Below are positions 35,753 to 46,407 of a DNA stretch of 64,000 nt, in pieces; position 1 is the first letter of the stretch, and every line of letters starts with the position of its first letter. The notes under the pieces are model-generated. The model saw only the letters and a program-made list of their open reading frames with translations. It ran no database searches and was not told where the DNA came from. The translations under genes were made by a program, and so were the position numbers. This DNA comes from Lonicera japonica (Eukaryota > Streptophyta > Magnoliopsida > Dipsacales > Caprifoliaceae): contig CM038463.1 of the NCBI GenBank assembly GCA_021464415.1, positions 4,588,001 to 4,652,000 of the forward strand, in the 5' to 3' direction.

Positions 35753-37278
35753 CACACTAATTTTTTTTAATCAAAAATATTTAAGATGTATCATTCAATT
35801 TATATGTAAAAGAATGAAATTTAAAGAATTTTTTTATTGTAATTTTTTTTATTGGATGCGATTTTAAAATAAGTACATGATTCAATTTAATATTCATATT
35901 CAGTTGGATGTAACAAAGTTGGCAAGATGATGGACTTCTCGACCAGCCAACCAGAACTTGAACCTCGAGATGTTGGTGCCCTAGCTAGGGGAAAAGATTG
36001 TGATAAGGGACCCCTGATCAAATATTAAATGAAAAATAAATTAGAATCCGGTTCATATTTTTGAAATTTTTTGGATCTGTTTGTTTGTTTTTTTTCGTTT
36101 TTTTTTTGTTTGTTTTTTTTTTTTTTTAAAAAAAGAAGCTTTTGGTCCCTTCTTTTTTAAATAATGCGGTCCCTCATGTTCAGTGTATATGATTTCTTAT
36201 TCATAAGTACCGTATCTATTATCATTGGACCGAAATTTCTCGGTCACAAATAGTGTACCTATTACAATTATTCATACAGGGCCCCAATTTTCGTAAATAT
36301 TAAATTTCGCTTGGGGCATCACTTTCCCTCAAGCCGGCCCTGGCTATTTTATTTCATATTTTTGTTTGAATCTATCTCCATTAGATCAAATCTAAAAATC
36401 AACTTTTGTTAAAGTTTCGTTAGATTTTGTACCATAATATTTTCCCCCAATTGATATTATTTACAATGATTTGTGTAGTTCATATATATATACGCACACA
36501 TATATACATACGTATAAAAATAAGCATATATATGGGTAAAATACCCACGAATTTTCTTTTTATCGTTTTCTGATCAACATATGAACTTCACTCTATATTT
36601 TACTATATCTGTGTAGTTGGCTTTTTTCTTCTCTTAGAGTGGATCTTTTCCCTCATATATAGATATAGATATAGATATAGATTAATGTATATATACCACA
36701 TATGTTAAAGGTCTTCTTGTGTTTGTTCTTTTTTCTTTTCTTTTCATTATGTTGAAAGGTACTTTAGTAATTAAAAAATAACCAGAAATGCAAGAAAATG
36801 AGCATTCTTATGCGAATCAAACATTGGAATGGAACTCCAAATTCTAAGAAATAAAGTTTCCTAAAATCTAGAATACTTATTCCTTTCCTAACACCCGAAC
36901 CAAACAAACCTATAAGGCGAATCTTTTGTTTAAAAATTAAACTTTAATGTAAATTCCGTCTATTTCTATTAAAATTTAACGGCCACGTGATGGGCCATGG
37001 GCTTTAGCCCAAGTAATCGAATCTTAGTTAAATTATTAATTTTTTCATAAAAGAAAGAAGAGGAAAATAAATAGTCACCACCACACCTCCGATCACTGGC
37101 CTTCATAACCACAATCACCACCACCATTTCTTCCGATCACCGATCTCATCCTTTCATCACCACGATTTGTGACCTCCGCCCCTTCATTAACGCTATCCAA
37201 CCAAATAACTCTAAAATTACTATCGACAACCGCCGTTGTCGCCCCTGCCACCACCAATCCTTTCCTTGAATAATTTAT

Positions 37279-37450
37279 TGATAATTCCATATTATTTATT
37301 TATTTTATTTATTTATGGTAGTTTATTTTATATATGCTTAGTTAGAGTATTTTAAGGTCAATTAGGAGTTGTGTCTGTCTTCTATATAAGGTGTCTTGTA
37401 TTCAGTATTTGTTATAATGGAATAATATAATTGTTCTTTCTAAATCTTCA
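37279..37450 (+). repeat. 5' LTR of the Copia element (172 bp)
   Basis: It starts TGATAATTCC and ends AAATCTTCA, giving TG...CA termini. A TATATAAG box lies about 65-70 bp before the end. It differs from the 3' LTR by seven substitutions, all transitions, and four indels. Confidence 0.92.
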
Positions 37451-37462
37451 TGATATCAAAGC
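37451..37462 (+). other. Primer-binding site of the Copia element
   Basis: TGATATCAAAGC directly follows the 5' LTR. It matches the usual initiator-tRNA-Met primer-binding sequence TGGTATCAGAGC except at two positions, both G-to-A. Confidence 0.8.
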
Positions 37463-38004
37463 ATTGGTTCGGAAGTCCTTACGTCGCCTAGGTCCAACTA
37501 AAACCCTAGGTCCTCTGTCTCCTACCCACGCCTAGTAAAAACCCTAGCTGCCGCCACTGTTCATTACTCACTGACGTGCGTAATAGGCGACACTTCCTGG
37601 AACCAACCACGCAAGAGTGGTCAGAACCTTCAGACGAGTAGAACGTCGAAAGCAACGCCGAAAAATCGACGCATTCACGCGCCCACACGTGCCACCCTTT
37701 CTAGTGCGTGGATCTCACGCGCCGTTGACAACCACCGCGCGTGGAGGCGCGTGGCTGCTCAGATCATCACCAAACTTTCCAGGTCCAATCGTCTCACTGT
37801 TCCGTAGCTTATTCTAGTATTGTTTTGGTCCTATGGTACTATTTCGTCATAGTTTGTGTGGTACTGTTCTGGTTTGGTATTGTTTGGTACTATTCAGTTG
37901 GTATAAACTATCTCGTTCTACTCAGTTGGTATTGTTTTGGTACTGTTCAGTTGGCATTGTGTTCAGTTGATTGTTTGGTTTAGCTAGTGTGATTCTTTTA
38001 CCAT

Positions 38005-39065
38005 ATGAACTATAAACTTGATATGGTGGGTGTTATCTCTCTGGGTCTCATAAATTTGACTAGTGGGTCAACCACGAGTCAGTCTTCTACATCCAACAGT
38101 GCAGATTCTATATCGCAATTTGCATCAATTTATTTAGTGAATGAAAATCTGGTGGCAAACATCAGGCACAAGTTAAATGGAAGAAATTATCTTGAATGGG
38201 CACAATCAATGAGGCTGTTTATTGACGGCAAACAACGGTTAGGTTATGTGAATGGTGAGATAGTACTACCACCGGCTAATGAACCGGGCTTCAAATCGTG
38301 GCACGAGGAAAAATTCAATGTTTACCTCATGGTTGATTAATTCTATGGAGGCTGGACTTGGTAAACCCTATATGTTCTTGCCAATTGTTCGAGATATCTG
38401 GCAAGCGGTTAAGGAAACGTATTCAGATTTAGACAATCACTCTCAAATGTTCGAACTCAATAACCAGTTGTGGAAAAATGCAACAAGGGGATCGTGGGGT
38501 TACAACTTATTACCATGACATGATGGCCATATGGCAAGAGTTGTATTTGTTTGAAACCGAAGAGTGGAAAAACCTGAATGATAGTGCTCGTTACAAGAAG
38601 AAGGTTGAGCGAGGTCGTGTGTTTGTCTTCTTTGCTGGACTAAACAAGGATCTAGACGAAGTTCGGGGTTGTATTTTAGGCAGGATACATTTGTCCACTA
38701 TCAGAGAGGTGTTTTTAGAGGTACGAAGAGAAGAGGCTGGACGATCTGTGATGTTGAGAGAAGAACATGAACCCCGTACAGATGGTGAAGGCTCTGCACT
38801 TGTAGTCCTTGATAAAGTCGTAGACGATGATAAGCGAGGAGGAAATCAGAGATTGTGGTGTGATCATTGTAAGTGGTCAGGTCAAACAAGGGATAGTTGT
38901 TGGAAGCTTCATAGTAAACCAGTAACTTGGAAGAAGCGTGATAACAAAACAAGGGGAGGTGCACGAGCATTCCAAGTTAGCAATGCAAATTTAGAGCAAC
39001 AATCTTTCTTAGAACCACTTCTATTCACAAAGGAACAAATAGAGCATCTTTGTAAAATGGTTTAA
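38005..39065 (+). pseudogene. Copia gag, frameshifted
   Basis: Three overlapping frames together cover a Copia gag. The first (from 38005) has the N-terminal LNGRNYLEWAQSMRLFIDGK region and breaks near 38340. The second (38279-38518) and third (38478-39065) continue the UBN2/gag-like middle and the zinc knuckle. The knuckle reads CDHCKWSGQTRDSC, so the histidine of the CCHC motif has become glutamine. At least two frameshifts separate the parts, so no full gag can be made as written. Confidence 0.85.
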
Positions 39066-39144
39066 GCTCATTCCTTAGGAAATTCTAGCTCATCATGTTC
39101 TATAGCTTAGTCAGGTAATACGTTTACAGCTATAATTGCCTGCA

Positions 39145-40470
39145 TCAAATTCCATAGCAACTGGATATTAGATTCTAGGGCTACTGATCATATGACTGGT
39201 ATCTAGGAATTCTTTTCGTCATATACTCCATGTGCAAGGAATCAAAAGGTTAAAATTGATGATGGTTCTTTCACTGTAGTTGCCGGCAAAGGAACCATAA
39301 TCGTCTCCCCATTTCTCACTCTTAAAGATGTCTTACATGTCCCTCATCTATCGTATAATCTTGTATCTATTAGCAAATTGGCTCTTGATCTCAATTGTCA
39401 AGTTAACTTTTGGTCTTCTCATTGTGAATTTCAGGATTCAAATTCAGGAAAGACGATTGGGGTTGCTAAACAGGATGGGGGTCTCTACTTCTTCAATAAT
39501 GGGCCTACCTCTAGAAGGCAAAACCGACAGACTTCTTTGAATTATATTTCTGTTTCTAGTGATAGTCAGATTTTGTTATGCCATTATAGATTAGGACATC
39601 CAAACTTTCAGTATTTAAAGCATTTGTTTCTCAAGTTATTAATGAATAAAAATTTGCTTAAATTTCGATGTGAATCTTGTGAATTAGCGAAACATCAACG
39701 CACGATTTTTTCGTCTCAACCATATAAGAAATCACAATCTTTCACCTTGATTCATAGTGATGTTTGGGGTCCCTCTAGAGTGGCCACTTGGTCTGGCAAA
39801 CGTTGGTTTGTGACTTTCATAGATGACCACACTAGAGTATGTTGGGTCTTTCTTTTAAAAGAAAAATCAGAAGTTGGGAATGTGTTTCAAAACTTTTACA
39901 CCATGATACACACACTATTTCAAACCAAAATTCAAATTTTTCGGAGTGATAATGGGAAAGGAATTTTTTAATAAGATGTTAGGGGATTTTTTCGTCAAAA
40001 ATGGGATAATTCATCAAAGTTCTTGTAATTATACTCCTTCAACAGAATGGAGTTGCCGAAAGGAAAAATAGGCATCTACTTGAAGTTGCTAGAGCCTTAA
40101 TTTTTCAAACTTAAAGTTCCAAAATACTTTTGGAGGAGATGCTATTTTAACAACTACTTATCTTATTAACTGACTTCTAACACGAACTTTAAAATTTAAA
40201 GCCCCTATCAAATTGCTTTCTGACATATTTTCCAACACTCGGTTATTAAGGAGATATTCCCTTAAAAATATTTGAAAGTGTTGCCTTTGTTCATAATCAT
40301 GACCCAAAATATTGTAAACTTGATCCAAAGGCACACACATATATTTTTGTAGGCTATCCTACAAATCAGAAAGGGTATAAATGTTTTGACCCGATTTTCA
40401 AAAAAATGTACATCTCTATGGATGTTACCTTCTTCGAGGGGCAATCCTATTACAACGACTCCCATCTTCA
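39145..40470 (+). pseudogene. Copia protease and integrase, broken
   Basis: The protease remnant near 39151-39210 has DSRATDHMTG where active enzymes have DSGA, followed directly by a stop. The integrase part (39378-39971) keeps a long frame with the HYRLGHP and CESCELAKH zinc-binding pattern (HHCC), LIHSDVWGP and IDDHTR, and an SDNG segment. It then loses frame near 39971. Further integrase C-terminal sequence (GYPTNQKGYKCFDP and MDVTFFE) is readable to about 40440 in another frame. Confidence 0.85.
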
Positions 40471-40922
40471 GGGGGAGAGCATGAGTGAAGATGGTGGTTG
40501 TGGTTTTGATAATTTGGTGGTTGATGTTTTGTATGAACAAGTACCTAATTATTTTAAAACACAATTTGGGAAAACAAATGAATTAAATATTGAAGATACT
40601 TGTGTTGGTAATGGTGAACAACCAGGGCTAGTGTCATCCCAAAATCTGACTAATAATGGACCAGAGATGTGTGCAAAACGGTATAAAGGTCTTGTTTATT
40701 CTAGAAAAAAATACAGAACAAGGAAGGAAAGAAACCATCCCTCAGCACAACCCTAAGAATCCAATCTGGAGGTGGATCATGATACTTACAATGACTCTTC
40801 CGAGATACCTGAAGGTAGGTCTCAAGTTAATACCGAGTCAACTTGGTCTGATCAACTTGATCTTCCTAATTGCTCTTAGAAAATGAGTTAGAGCGTATAA
40901 AAAATCTCTCAAATATCCCATT

Positions 40923-41650
40923 TTGAACTTTGTGTCATATAAAAATATTTCACCCTCATATTCTGCGTTTATCTCTTGTGTGCCGAATATGGTTATTCCT
41001 AACAATATTCAGGAGGCTCTAAATGTTCTAGAGTGGAGAGAAGCGATGTATGAGGAGATGAGAGCGCTGGAGAAGAATGCTACTTGGGAGAAAGTAAAGC
41101 TTCTAGAAGCAAAGACAGTTGTTGGTTATAAATGGGTAGTCACTGTGAAGTATAACTCAGATTGGTCAGTGGAACGGTACAAAACTCGCTTGGTGGCTAA
41201 AAGGCTTCACTCAAACATATGGAGTTGATTACTCCAAAACCTTTTCTCTAGTGGCAAAACTAAATATAGTTTGGGTTCTCTTATTAGTTGCAGCTAACTT
41301 GGACTGGCCTCTGAATTAGTTAGATGTGAAGAATGCCTTCTTGAATGGAGACTTAGAAGAGGAAGTCTATATGGAACCTCCACCTGGTTTCACTGAGGAA
41401 TTTGGGACAAAAATCTGCAAGCTAAAGAGGTCTTTGTATGGCCTTAAAAAATCCCCTAGGGCGTGGCTCGAAAGATTAACGAAGTTCCTTAAAGGCCAAG
41501 GATATAATCAAGGGCAGTCTGATCATACTCTCTTCATAAAGAAATCGACAAGGAAACAAGCTTTCTGTTCTCATTGTTTATGTGGATGATATGATTTTGA
41601 CCACGGATGATGTTGAAGAAATGAGTTGACTGAAGCAAAATCTTAACAAA
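40923..41650 (+). pseudogene. Copia reverse transcriptase, broken
   Basis: The 40923-41228 frame has EWREAMYEEMRALEKNATWE and VGYKWVVTVKYN, the usual Copia RT start. The 41326-41589 frame has NAFLNGDLEEEVYMEPPPGF and SLYGLKKSPRAW. The catalytic YVDDM follows at about 41578 in a shifted frame. A stop just after the first block and several frameshifts inactivate it. Confidence 0.88.
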
Positions 41651-41654
41651 GAAT

Positions 41655-42441
41655 TTGAGATTAAAGGATCTTGGCGACCTACGATACTTCATTGGAATGG
41701 AGGTGGCCCGTTCAAAAAATGGTATTGTAGTCTCACAATGGAAATATATTTTGGATATGCTGTCAGAAACTGGGATGAGTGGGTGTAAGCCATCGGATAG
41801 TCCCATAGAACTGGGTACCAAGCTAGGAGATTTTAAAGATGGTGTTCCAATCGAAACAAGGAGATACCTAAGGTTAGTTGGGAAACTAATCTACTTGTCT
41901 CATACGCGCCCTAACATTGCTTTCGCTTGTGAGCATGGTTAGTCAGTTCATGCACTCACCGTGTGAAGAGCATCTAGAGGTTGTGTATTGTATCATTCGT
42001 TACCTCAAAGGCTCCCAAGGGAAAGGTCTATTTTTCAGAAAGAATGATAAAAGAGGGATAGAGGTGTATACCGATGCTGATAGGGCTAAATCGGTTACTG
42101 ATAGACGGTCCACGTCTGGCTACTGTACGTTTCTTTGGGGAAACTTAGTTACATGGAGGAGCAATAAGCAAAGTGTTGTCGTTAGAAGCGGAGTGCAGAA
42201 GCTGAGTTCAGATCAATGGCTTAAGGGGTTTGTAAGGTTCTTTGGGCTACAAAGGGTCTTAAAAGAACTTGGAAGGCCAATAAGTCTCCCGATGAAGCTA
42301 TACTGTGATAACAAGGCTGCTATCAGTATTGCCCACAATCCTGTCTTACATGATATGACAAAACATGTTGAGATTGATAGGCACTTCATAAAAGAGAAGC
42401 TAGAATGTGGAATAATATGTACTCCCTTTTGTTCTGTCTGA
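41655..42441 (+). pseudogene. Copia RT thumb and RNase H, broken
   Basis: The 41655-41942 frame continues the RT (LGDLRYFIGMEVARS, RYLRLVGKLIYLSHTRPNIA). The 41917-42441 frame holds RNase H (YTDADRAKSVTDRRSTSGYC, then LYCDNKAAISIAHNPV and KHVEIDRHFIKEK). The usual aspartate-bearing motifs are visible, but the two parts are in different frames and the C-terminus ends early. Confidence 0.85.
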
Positions 42442-42540
42442 TCAACAAGTTATAGATATTTTGACCAATGACCTGTTAAAGCAACCGTTCGAATTTCAAA
42501 TGAGCAAGTTGGGCTTGACGAACATCTTCGCACCAACTTG

Positions 42541-42548
42541 AGGGGGAG
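42541..42548 (+). other. Polypurine tract of the Copia element
   Basis: AGGGGGAG lies just before the 3' LTR, which begins at 42552. Confidence 0.85.
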
Positions 42549-42551
42549 TAT

Positions 42552-42718
42552 TGATAATTCCATATTATTTATTTTATTTATTTATGGTAGTTTATTTTAT
42601 ATATGCTAGTTAGAGTATTTTAGGTCAGTTAGGAAGTCGTGTCTGTCTCCTATATAAGGTGCCTTGCATTCAGTATTTATTATAATGGAATAATATAATT
42701 GTTCTCTCTAAATCTTCA
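42552..42718 (+). repeat. 3' LTR of the Copia element (167 bp)
   Basis: Same TG...CA ends as the 5' LTR, lacking one ATTT unit and having a few single-base indels. The all-transition substitution pattern against the 5' LTR suggests decay of methylated cytosines. Confidence 0.92.
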
Positions 42719-43321
42719 ATTTCCCTCAGTCTTTCCCCCAAAATCACGACCTTTTTACCTTTTACTCAGTCCTACCCCTATTGTCCCCCGCAAATGCGTT
42801 TTTTAAAATTTACCATTGATATATATACATATATACATACAACATACCTATACGCACATATATAATCATACATTACAAAGCCACCACAGATCTGACAGAT
42901 CTATCTATATATATGTATGCGAGTGTCCAAAGATTAAGCTTTACCAAAAAGTTTACACATATATACATTGAGATATATGTATATATGTGAAAATGTATGT
43001 TTAGAGAGAGAGAAACGGGGTGGGCAGGTGGGGTTCTGATGGGGGGTAGGGGTGGCTAGGTGTGGTTCTATGGGGTTAGGCAAGTGGGTTCCGATGGGTG
43101 TGGGTGGTAATTGCGGGGTTCCGATAAGGGCGGTGGTGGGCTATAACAACAACGAGCAACTTTTTGTTTTTATCTTATTCTTTACCTTTTTTTGTTAAAG
43201 GATTTAATATATTTAAACTATGGTTAAGTTAAATTAAGTTGCGCATGGTTAAATTATGTTTAAATTTGAATTAAGGTGGACATAATTGCTCCAAAGTCTA
43301 ATTTTTAAATGAAAGATAACC
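42719..43321. other. Non-coding DNA right of the Copia element
   Basis: It has ATAC/ATAT-rich stretches (about 42820-42990) and a G-rich patch of GGGGTTCTGATGG-like units (about 43016-43140). No gene is seen. It may be the right half of the element disrupted by the Copia. Confidence 0.45.
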
Positions 43322-43324
43322 TAA

Positions 43325-43804
43325 GAGCATCTCCAATGCAACAATGAATTGGGTGAAAATGAGATGCCACATAAGATTGATGAACAATGAACTAAAAAAA
43401 ATGTTCTTCAATGCAACTATCAATAATGACCATTAAAAGAAATGAAAATAGACATTGTGGGGATAACCATATATTTCTAGAGGGTCTCTTAGATAATGTC
43501 TTAATGCAACAATATCATTTTTGTCTACACATTTTTCCTTTATAAATTTTTAAATTGTAATTTTTTAATTTATTTATTAATAAAAATTACATATTAAAAA
43601 AGTATGAATCAAAACCTATTAAATAAGGCCCATTTTATATATAAAATTTTTAATTTATTAATAAACAATTTCTTGAGCAATTGCAGTGGATATCGTTTTT
43701 GTAAGACTTATCAATCAAGAAACTTTTTTATGCCACATAGGAAAGACATACTCGCATGTCCATGGTCAAGAGATGTCCAATTCATTTTTGCATTAGATAT
43801 GCTT
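43325..43804. mobile_element. MITE with about 29-bp inverted ends, 480 bp
   Basis: The left end is GAGCATCTCCAATGCAACAA. The right end in reverse is AAGCATATCTAATGCAAAAA, and both continue TGAATTGG. TAA duplications flank it (43322-43324 and 43805-43807). The GAGCATCTCCAATG end is a common plant MITE terminus. A 3-bp TAA fits PIF/Harbinger. It is non-coding. Confidence 0.75.
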
Positions 43805-43807
43805 TAA

Positions 43808-44066
43808 GTTTCACCCATTATAATAATATCAAAATCTAAATTGCATATATATAAATTAATAATTACAAGGGTGAGAATTTTTATGATGCAGATCGTTGTT
43901 TTTATATATATTGGACCTTTAACTGTGTAATTTTATTGCTAAAAACATCTGGCTTGATTCATATCCAACGTACCAAATTCGATTGCTATATATATAAATA
44001 CATGATACATACTCTTCCAAATATTACTTTATACTATATTATGACAAGTTTTTTCATATATTTTCA
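43808..44066. other. AT-rich spacer
   Basis: Nothing recognised between two transposons. Confidence 0.4.
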
Positions 44067-44075
44067 TTTAATTTT

Positions 44076-45499
44076 GGAAAAAAGGTAAATTAGACCATGA
44101 AGTTTGGGTATAGTTCAATTACTCCCATAATGTTCCAATCGTCAATGTATCCCCTAAAGTTACATAAGTGGTTCAATTCCCCCTTTGACTTTAACCCCAT
44201 CTATAATTCTGTCCAAATCTTTTACGTTTAACCCCCTAAACTTTTACATCAGTTTCGATTTAAAAATCTTTTACCAATCATAGCTGAAAAATTGAGTGAG
44301 GAAGGTTTAATTGGAGAACAATGTAATAGGTTTCAATTGTTAATGGATGGTGACAAAGGGGTCATCACTTTTGACAGCCTCAAGAAAAACTACACCCTTT
44401 TGGGTTTGCAAGATTCAAATGACGATGATCTTTTGGGTATGTTGAAAAATGTGACTTTGATAGTGATGGATATTTAATCAAATGGAGTTTTCTGTTGTTA
44501 TGTTCAGATTGAGCCCTAATTTGAAGTAGCAATCTTAGTTTATGTTGGAAAAAGTCGTCATCAAAATTTGAATATTATTATTCTTGATTGTAATTTTACT
44601 TTATAACCCATTTTTTTTAAATAAGTCTCTAACTTATTAATTGAACAATTGTTGATGTTGTTAGATCTTGGCTGATTTGTAGTGTACACACACACACACA
44701 CATATAGGGATATAAATAGAAAGGGATATCTCTAAAAAGGGGATCGAGTTCTATAAATCAAGAATCTAGAGAAAAATAAGAGGAAGTGAGAAAAGTCAAT
44801 AGCATGTCTTCTTGTACGAAACTTCATTCATAAAAGCAAAGAAGCTCACACACACGAAAATGAGGTCGTACTACCAATAGACGTAAAAATCGCTGGAAGA
44901 ACCTACTTAAAAACGAAAATAATGTTGTTTTCTTTCTTACTATTAACAGTACATTCATTCTTGCGAAGAACTTCACTCTCGTGGGCCTAGCCAAATTTTT
45001 TATCACCCCCCACATATATATATATATATAATTGTGGTAGTTTGTAGTGGTCAGAGGTGGGTTGAAAAAGGTGGTCGAAGTTGAATGTGATATTAATGAA
45101 CAGACGGAACAATGGTCGGACAGTGAGAGGAATTAGTGGTTGAAGGTGTGGTTGATGATCGAAGGAGGTTGGAAGTGTGGTGATGATTGTGTTTTTGTGT
45201 GGTTAGAGGAGGGTAGTGGTCGGGAAAAATAGAGATCGGTAGCTGGCAATGGTGGGTGGGGGTGTTACTGTGTTAGTGGGGCTAAATGTTCACAAGGTAA
45301 AAATAAGGGGGTTTAATGTGACTTTTAAAATTTTAAGGAGTTAAGTGTAACATATTTAGACAGAATTATAGACGGAGTTAGAGTTATGGGAGGAATTGAA
45401 CAACTTATACAATTTTAAGAGAGACATTGACGATTTTAAAACATTAGGGAAAGAATTGAATCTAGACCTAAACTTCACGGTGTAATTTACCTTTTTCCC
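44076..45499. mobile_element. Mutator-like element with about 200-bp TIRs, 1424 bp
   Basis: The left end is GGAAAAAAGGTAAATTAGAC. The right end in reverse is GGGAAAAAGGTAAATTACAC. Similarity runs on through AAGTTT, TCGTCAATGT and CTATAATTCTGTC(C/T)AAAT for about 200 bp. A perfect 9-bp duplication TTTAATTTT flanks it (44067-44075 and 45500-45508). The interior has CA and TA microsatellites and a GGTGG-rich section but no transposase. Confidence 0.88.
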
Positions 45500-45745
45500 T
45501 TTAATTTTGGTAAACATTATCTCAAGGGAACTTAGCCTCCTTTTATTTCTTCTCCCTAATTTTTTTTAAAAAAATTCATGAGCAAAACTAAAAATACTCT
45601 TCTCAAACTCATTTGATAATTACACATTCTCTCCCACTTACCTTTCCACAGTGATAGAACTAGGATTTAACAATCATGGAGAAAAAAAAATTATGATGTA
45701 TGTGACTCATTTTAATATTTTATAGTGTTCCAGTATATTACATTA

Positions 45746-46016
45746 GGGTGGGGTTATTGCCACACCCCAAAGTTCTTTGTAACACTCATTCCATTGACTC
45801 GATGCAATAGAGCCGCATATATAATCATTTACTTAATACAAGAGAGCCGAATTATAGTTCGAAAAAAAAATACGCTGACTCAGTCCTATTGCACTAAGTA
45901 ATGTACACACATTTAACGTTATTATACCGAGCCAATGCGCACATATTCGGCTCTATTGCACCGAGTCAATATGAGAGTATTACAGAAAAGTTTTAAGGGT
46001 GGCAATAGTCCCGCCC
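45746..46016. mobile_element. Mutator-like MITE, 271 bp, GGGTGG family
   Basis: The left end is GGGTGGGGTTATTGCCACAC. The right end in reverse is GGGCGGGACTATTGCCACCC. A perfect 9-bp duplication ATTACATTA flanks it (45737-45745 and 46017-46025). Subterminal AGTCAAT/GACTCGATGCAATAGAGCC motifs are repeated inside. It shares its end pattern with 12131-12537 and 61838-63215. Confidence 0.88.
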
Positions 46017-46380
46017 ATTACATTATTACCCTTATTTATATATTAAGCAAGCCCAACTTAAAACTGTGGCAAAGAAAACCATTGCCTTGGGCTTCTAAAA
46101 TTTTTAATTTTTTAATGGACCCAAATTTTTATGTCTATGTTGATATATATATAGTGTTATACATGAAGTATAAAAGCCCACCCACATATATTAAAATGTC
46201 AAATCTTTATACACAAAAAAAGGTCCTCTTAAATTATAAAAATTTACACCGATTATTACTCCAACTACTCAAATTGTTGTTCCAAAGTATCAATAAAGTA
46301 ATGATCGGTTGGCCATTCATTAATAATTATATTTATTAAAACATACCAAGGGCCACAAAATATATATAAATATATATATA

Positions 46381-46407
46381 CTAGCATGTAACCCACGCAA
46401 TGCGTGG
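46381..46407 (-). mobile_element. Helitron-like 3' end
   Basis: On the minus strand: hairpin arms CCACGC/GCGTGG (46393-46407, loop of three), an 8-base spacer, CTAG at 46381-46384 and a host T next to it. The element would extend to the right for an unknown distance. Confidence 0.55.

Larger units (their letters stand above)
34725..36342 (+). mobile_element. hAT element, 1618 bp, with a transposase 5' fragment
   Basis: The termini are CAGACCCGGCTATG and, in reverse, CAGGGCCGGCTTGAG. A perfect 8-bp duplication GCTATTTT flanks it (34717-34724 and 36343-36350). GCCTAGGGCCCC near the left end and GGGCCCC near the right are subterminal matches. It holds a short N-terminal transposase-like frame (35466-35654) and a Helitron-like end. 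It is non-autonomous. Confidence 0.85.
34310..36911. mobile_element. Harbinger/Tourist-like element split by a hAT insertion
   Basis: The left end is GGGTCCGTTTGGTTCGAA. The right end in reverse is AGGTTTGTTTGGTTCGGG. The flanking triplets are TTA (34307-34309) and ATA (36912-36914), a 3-bp duplication with one mismatch. The subterminal regions share TTCTAGGAA/CTAAGAAA-type blocks. Without the 1.6-kb hAT inside (34725-36342) the element is about 0.98 kb. It is non-coding. Confidence 0.6.
37279..42718 (+). mobile_element. Degenerate Ty1/Copia LTR retrotransposon, 5.44 kb
   Basis: A complete-length but inactive element: two LTRs, a primer-binding site, gag, protease, integrase, reverse transcriptase and RNase H in Copia order, a polypurine tract, then the 3' LTR. 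Coding sequence is interrupted by numerous frameshifts and stops in every domain. The flanks show no perfect 5-bp duplication: ATTTA precedes the 5' LTR by one base and ATTTC follows the 3' LTR. The integrase-before-RT order marks it as Copia. The short LTR is compatible with several small-LTR Copia lineages. It sits in otherwise AT-rich transposon DNA. Confidence 0.93.
36916..43321. mobile_element. Possible TAA-flanked TIR element disrupted by a Copia insertion
   Basis: The left end is GGCGAATCTTTTGTTTAAAA. The right end in reverse is GGTTATCTTTCATTTAAAA. Similarity continues through AATTA(A/G)ACTTT. TAA triplets lie at 36913-36915 and 43322-43324. Without the 5.44-kb Copia it would be about 970 bp. 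The inverted repeats are imperfect, so this reconstruction is an inference. Confidence 0.45.

Noticed and set aside
35935..36000. Possible tRNA/SINE promoter boxes (GTTGGCAAGATGATGG and a reverse B-box-like GAACTTGAACC)
   Set aside because: The two boxes are in opposite orientations, so they do not form a pol III promoter.
37273..42723. 5-bp target duplication of the Copia element (ATTTA / ATTTC)
   Set aside because: One of five bases differs and one extra base separates it from the LTR, so it is not claimed as a duplication.
44292..44477. Short plus-strand frame in the Mutator-like element
   Set aside because: 61 codons, no recognised domain, partly within inverted-repeat DNA.
45935..46339. 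134-codon plus-strand frame
   Set aside because: It spans the end of a MITE and unrelated AT-rich DNA, with no domain or codon bias.
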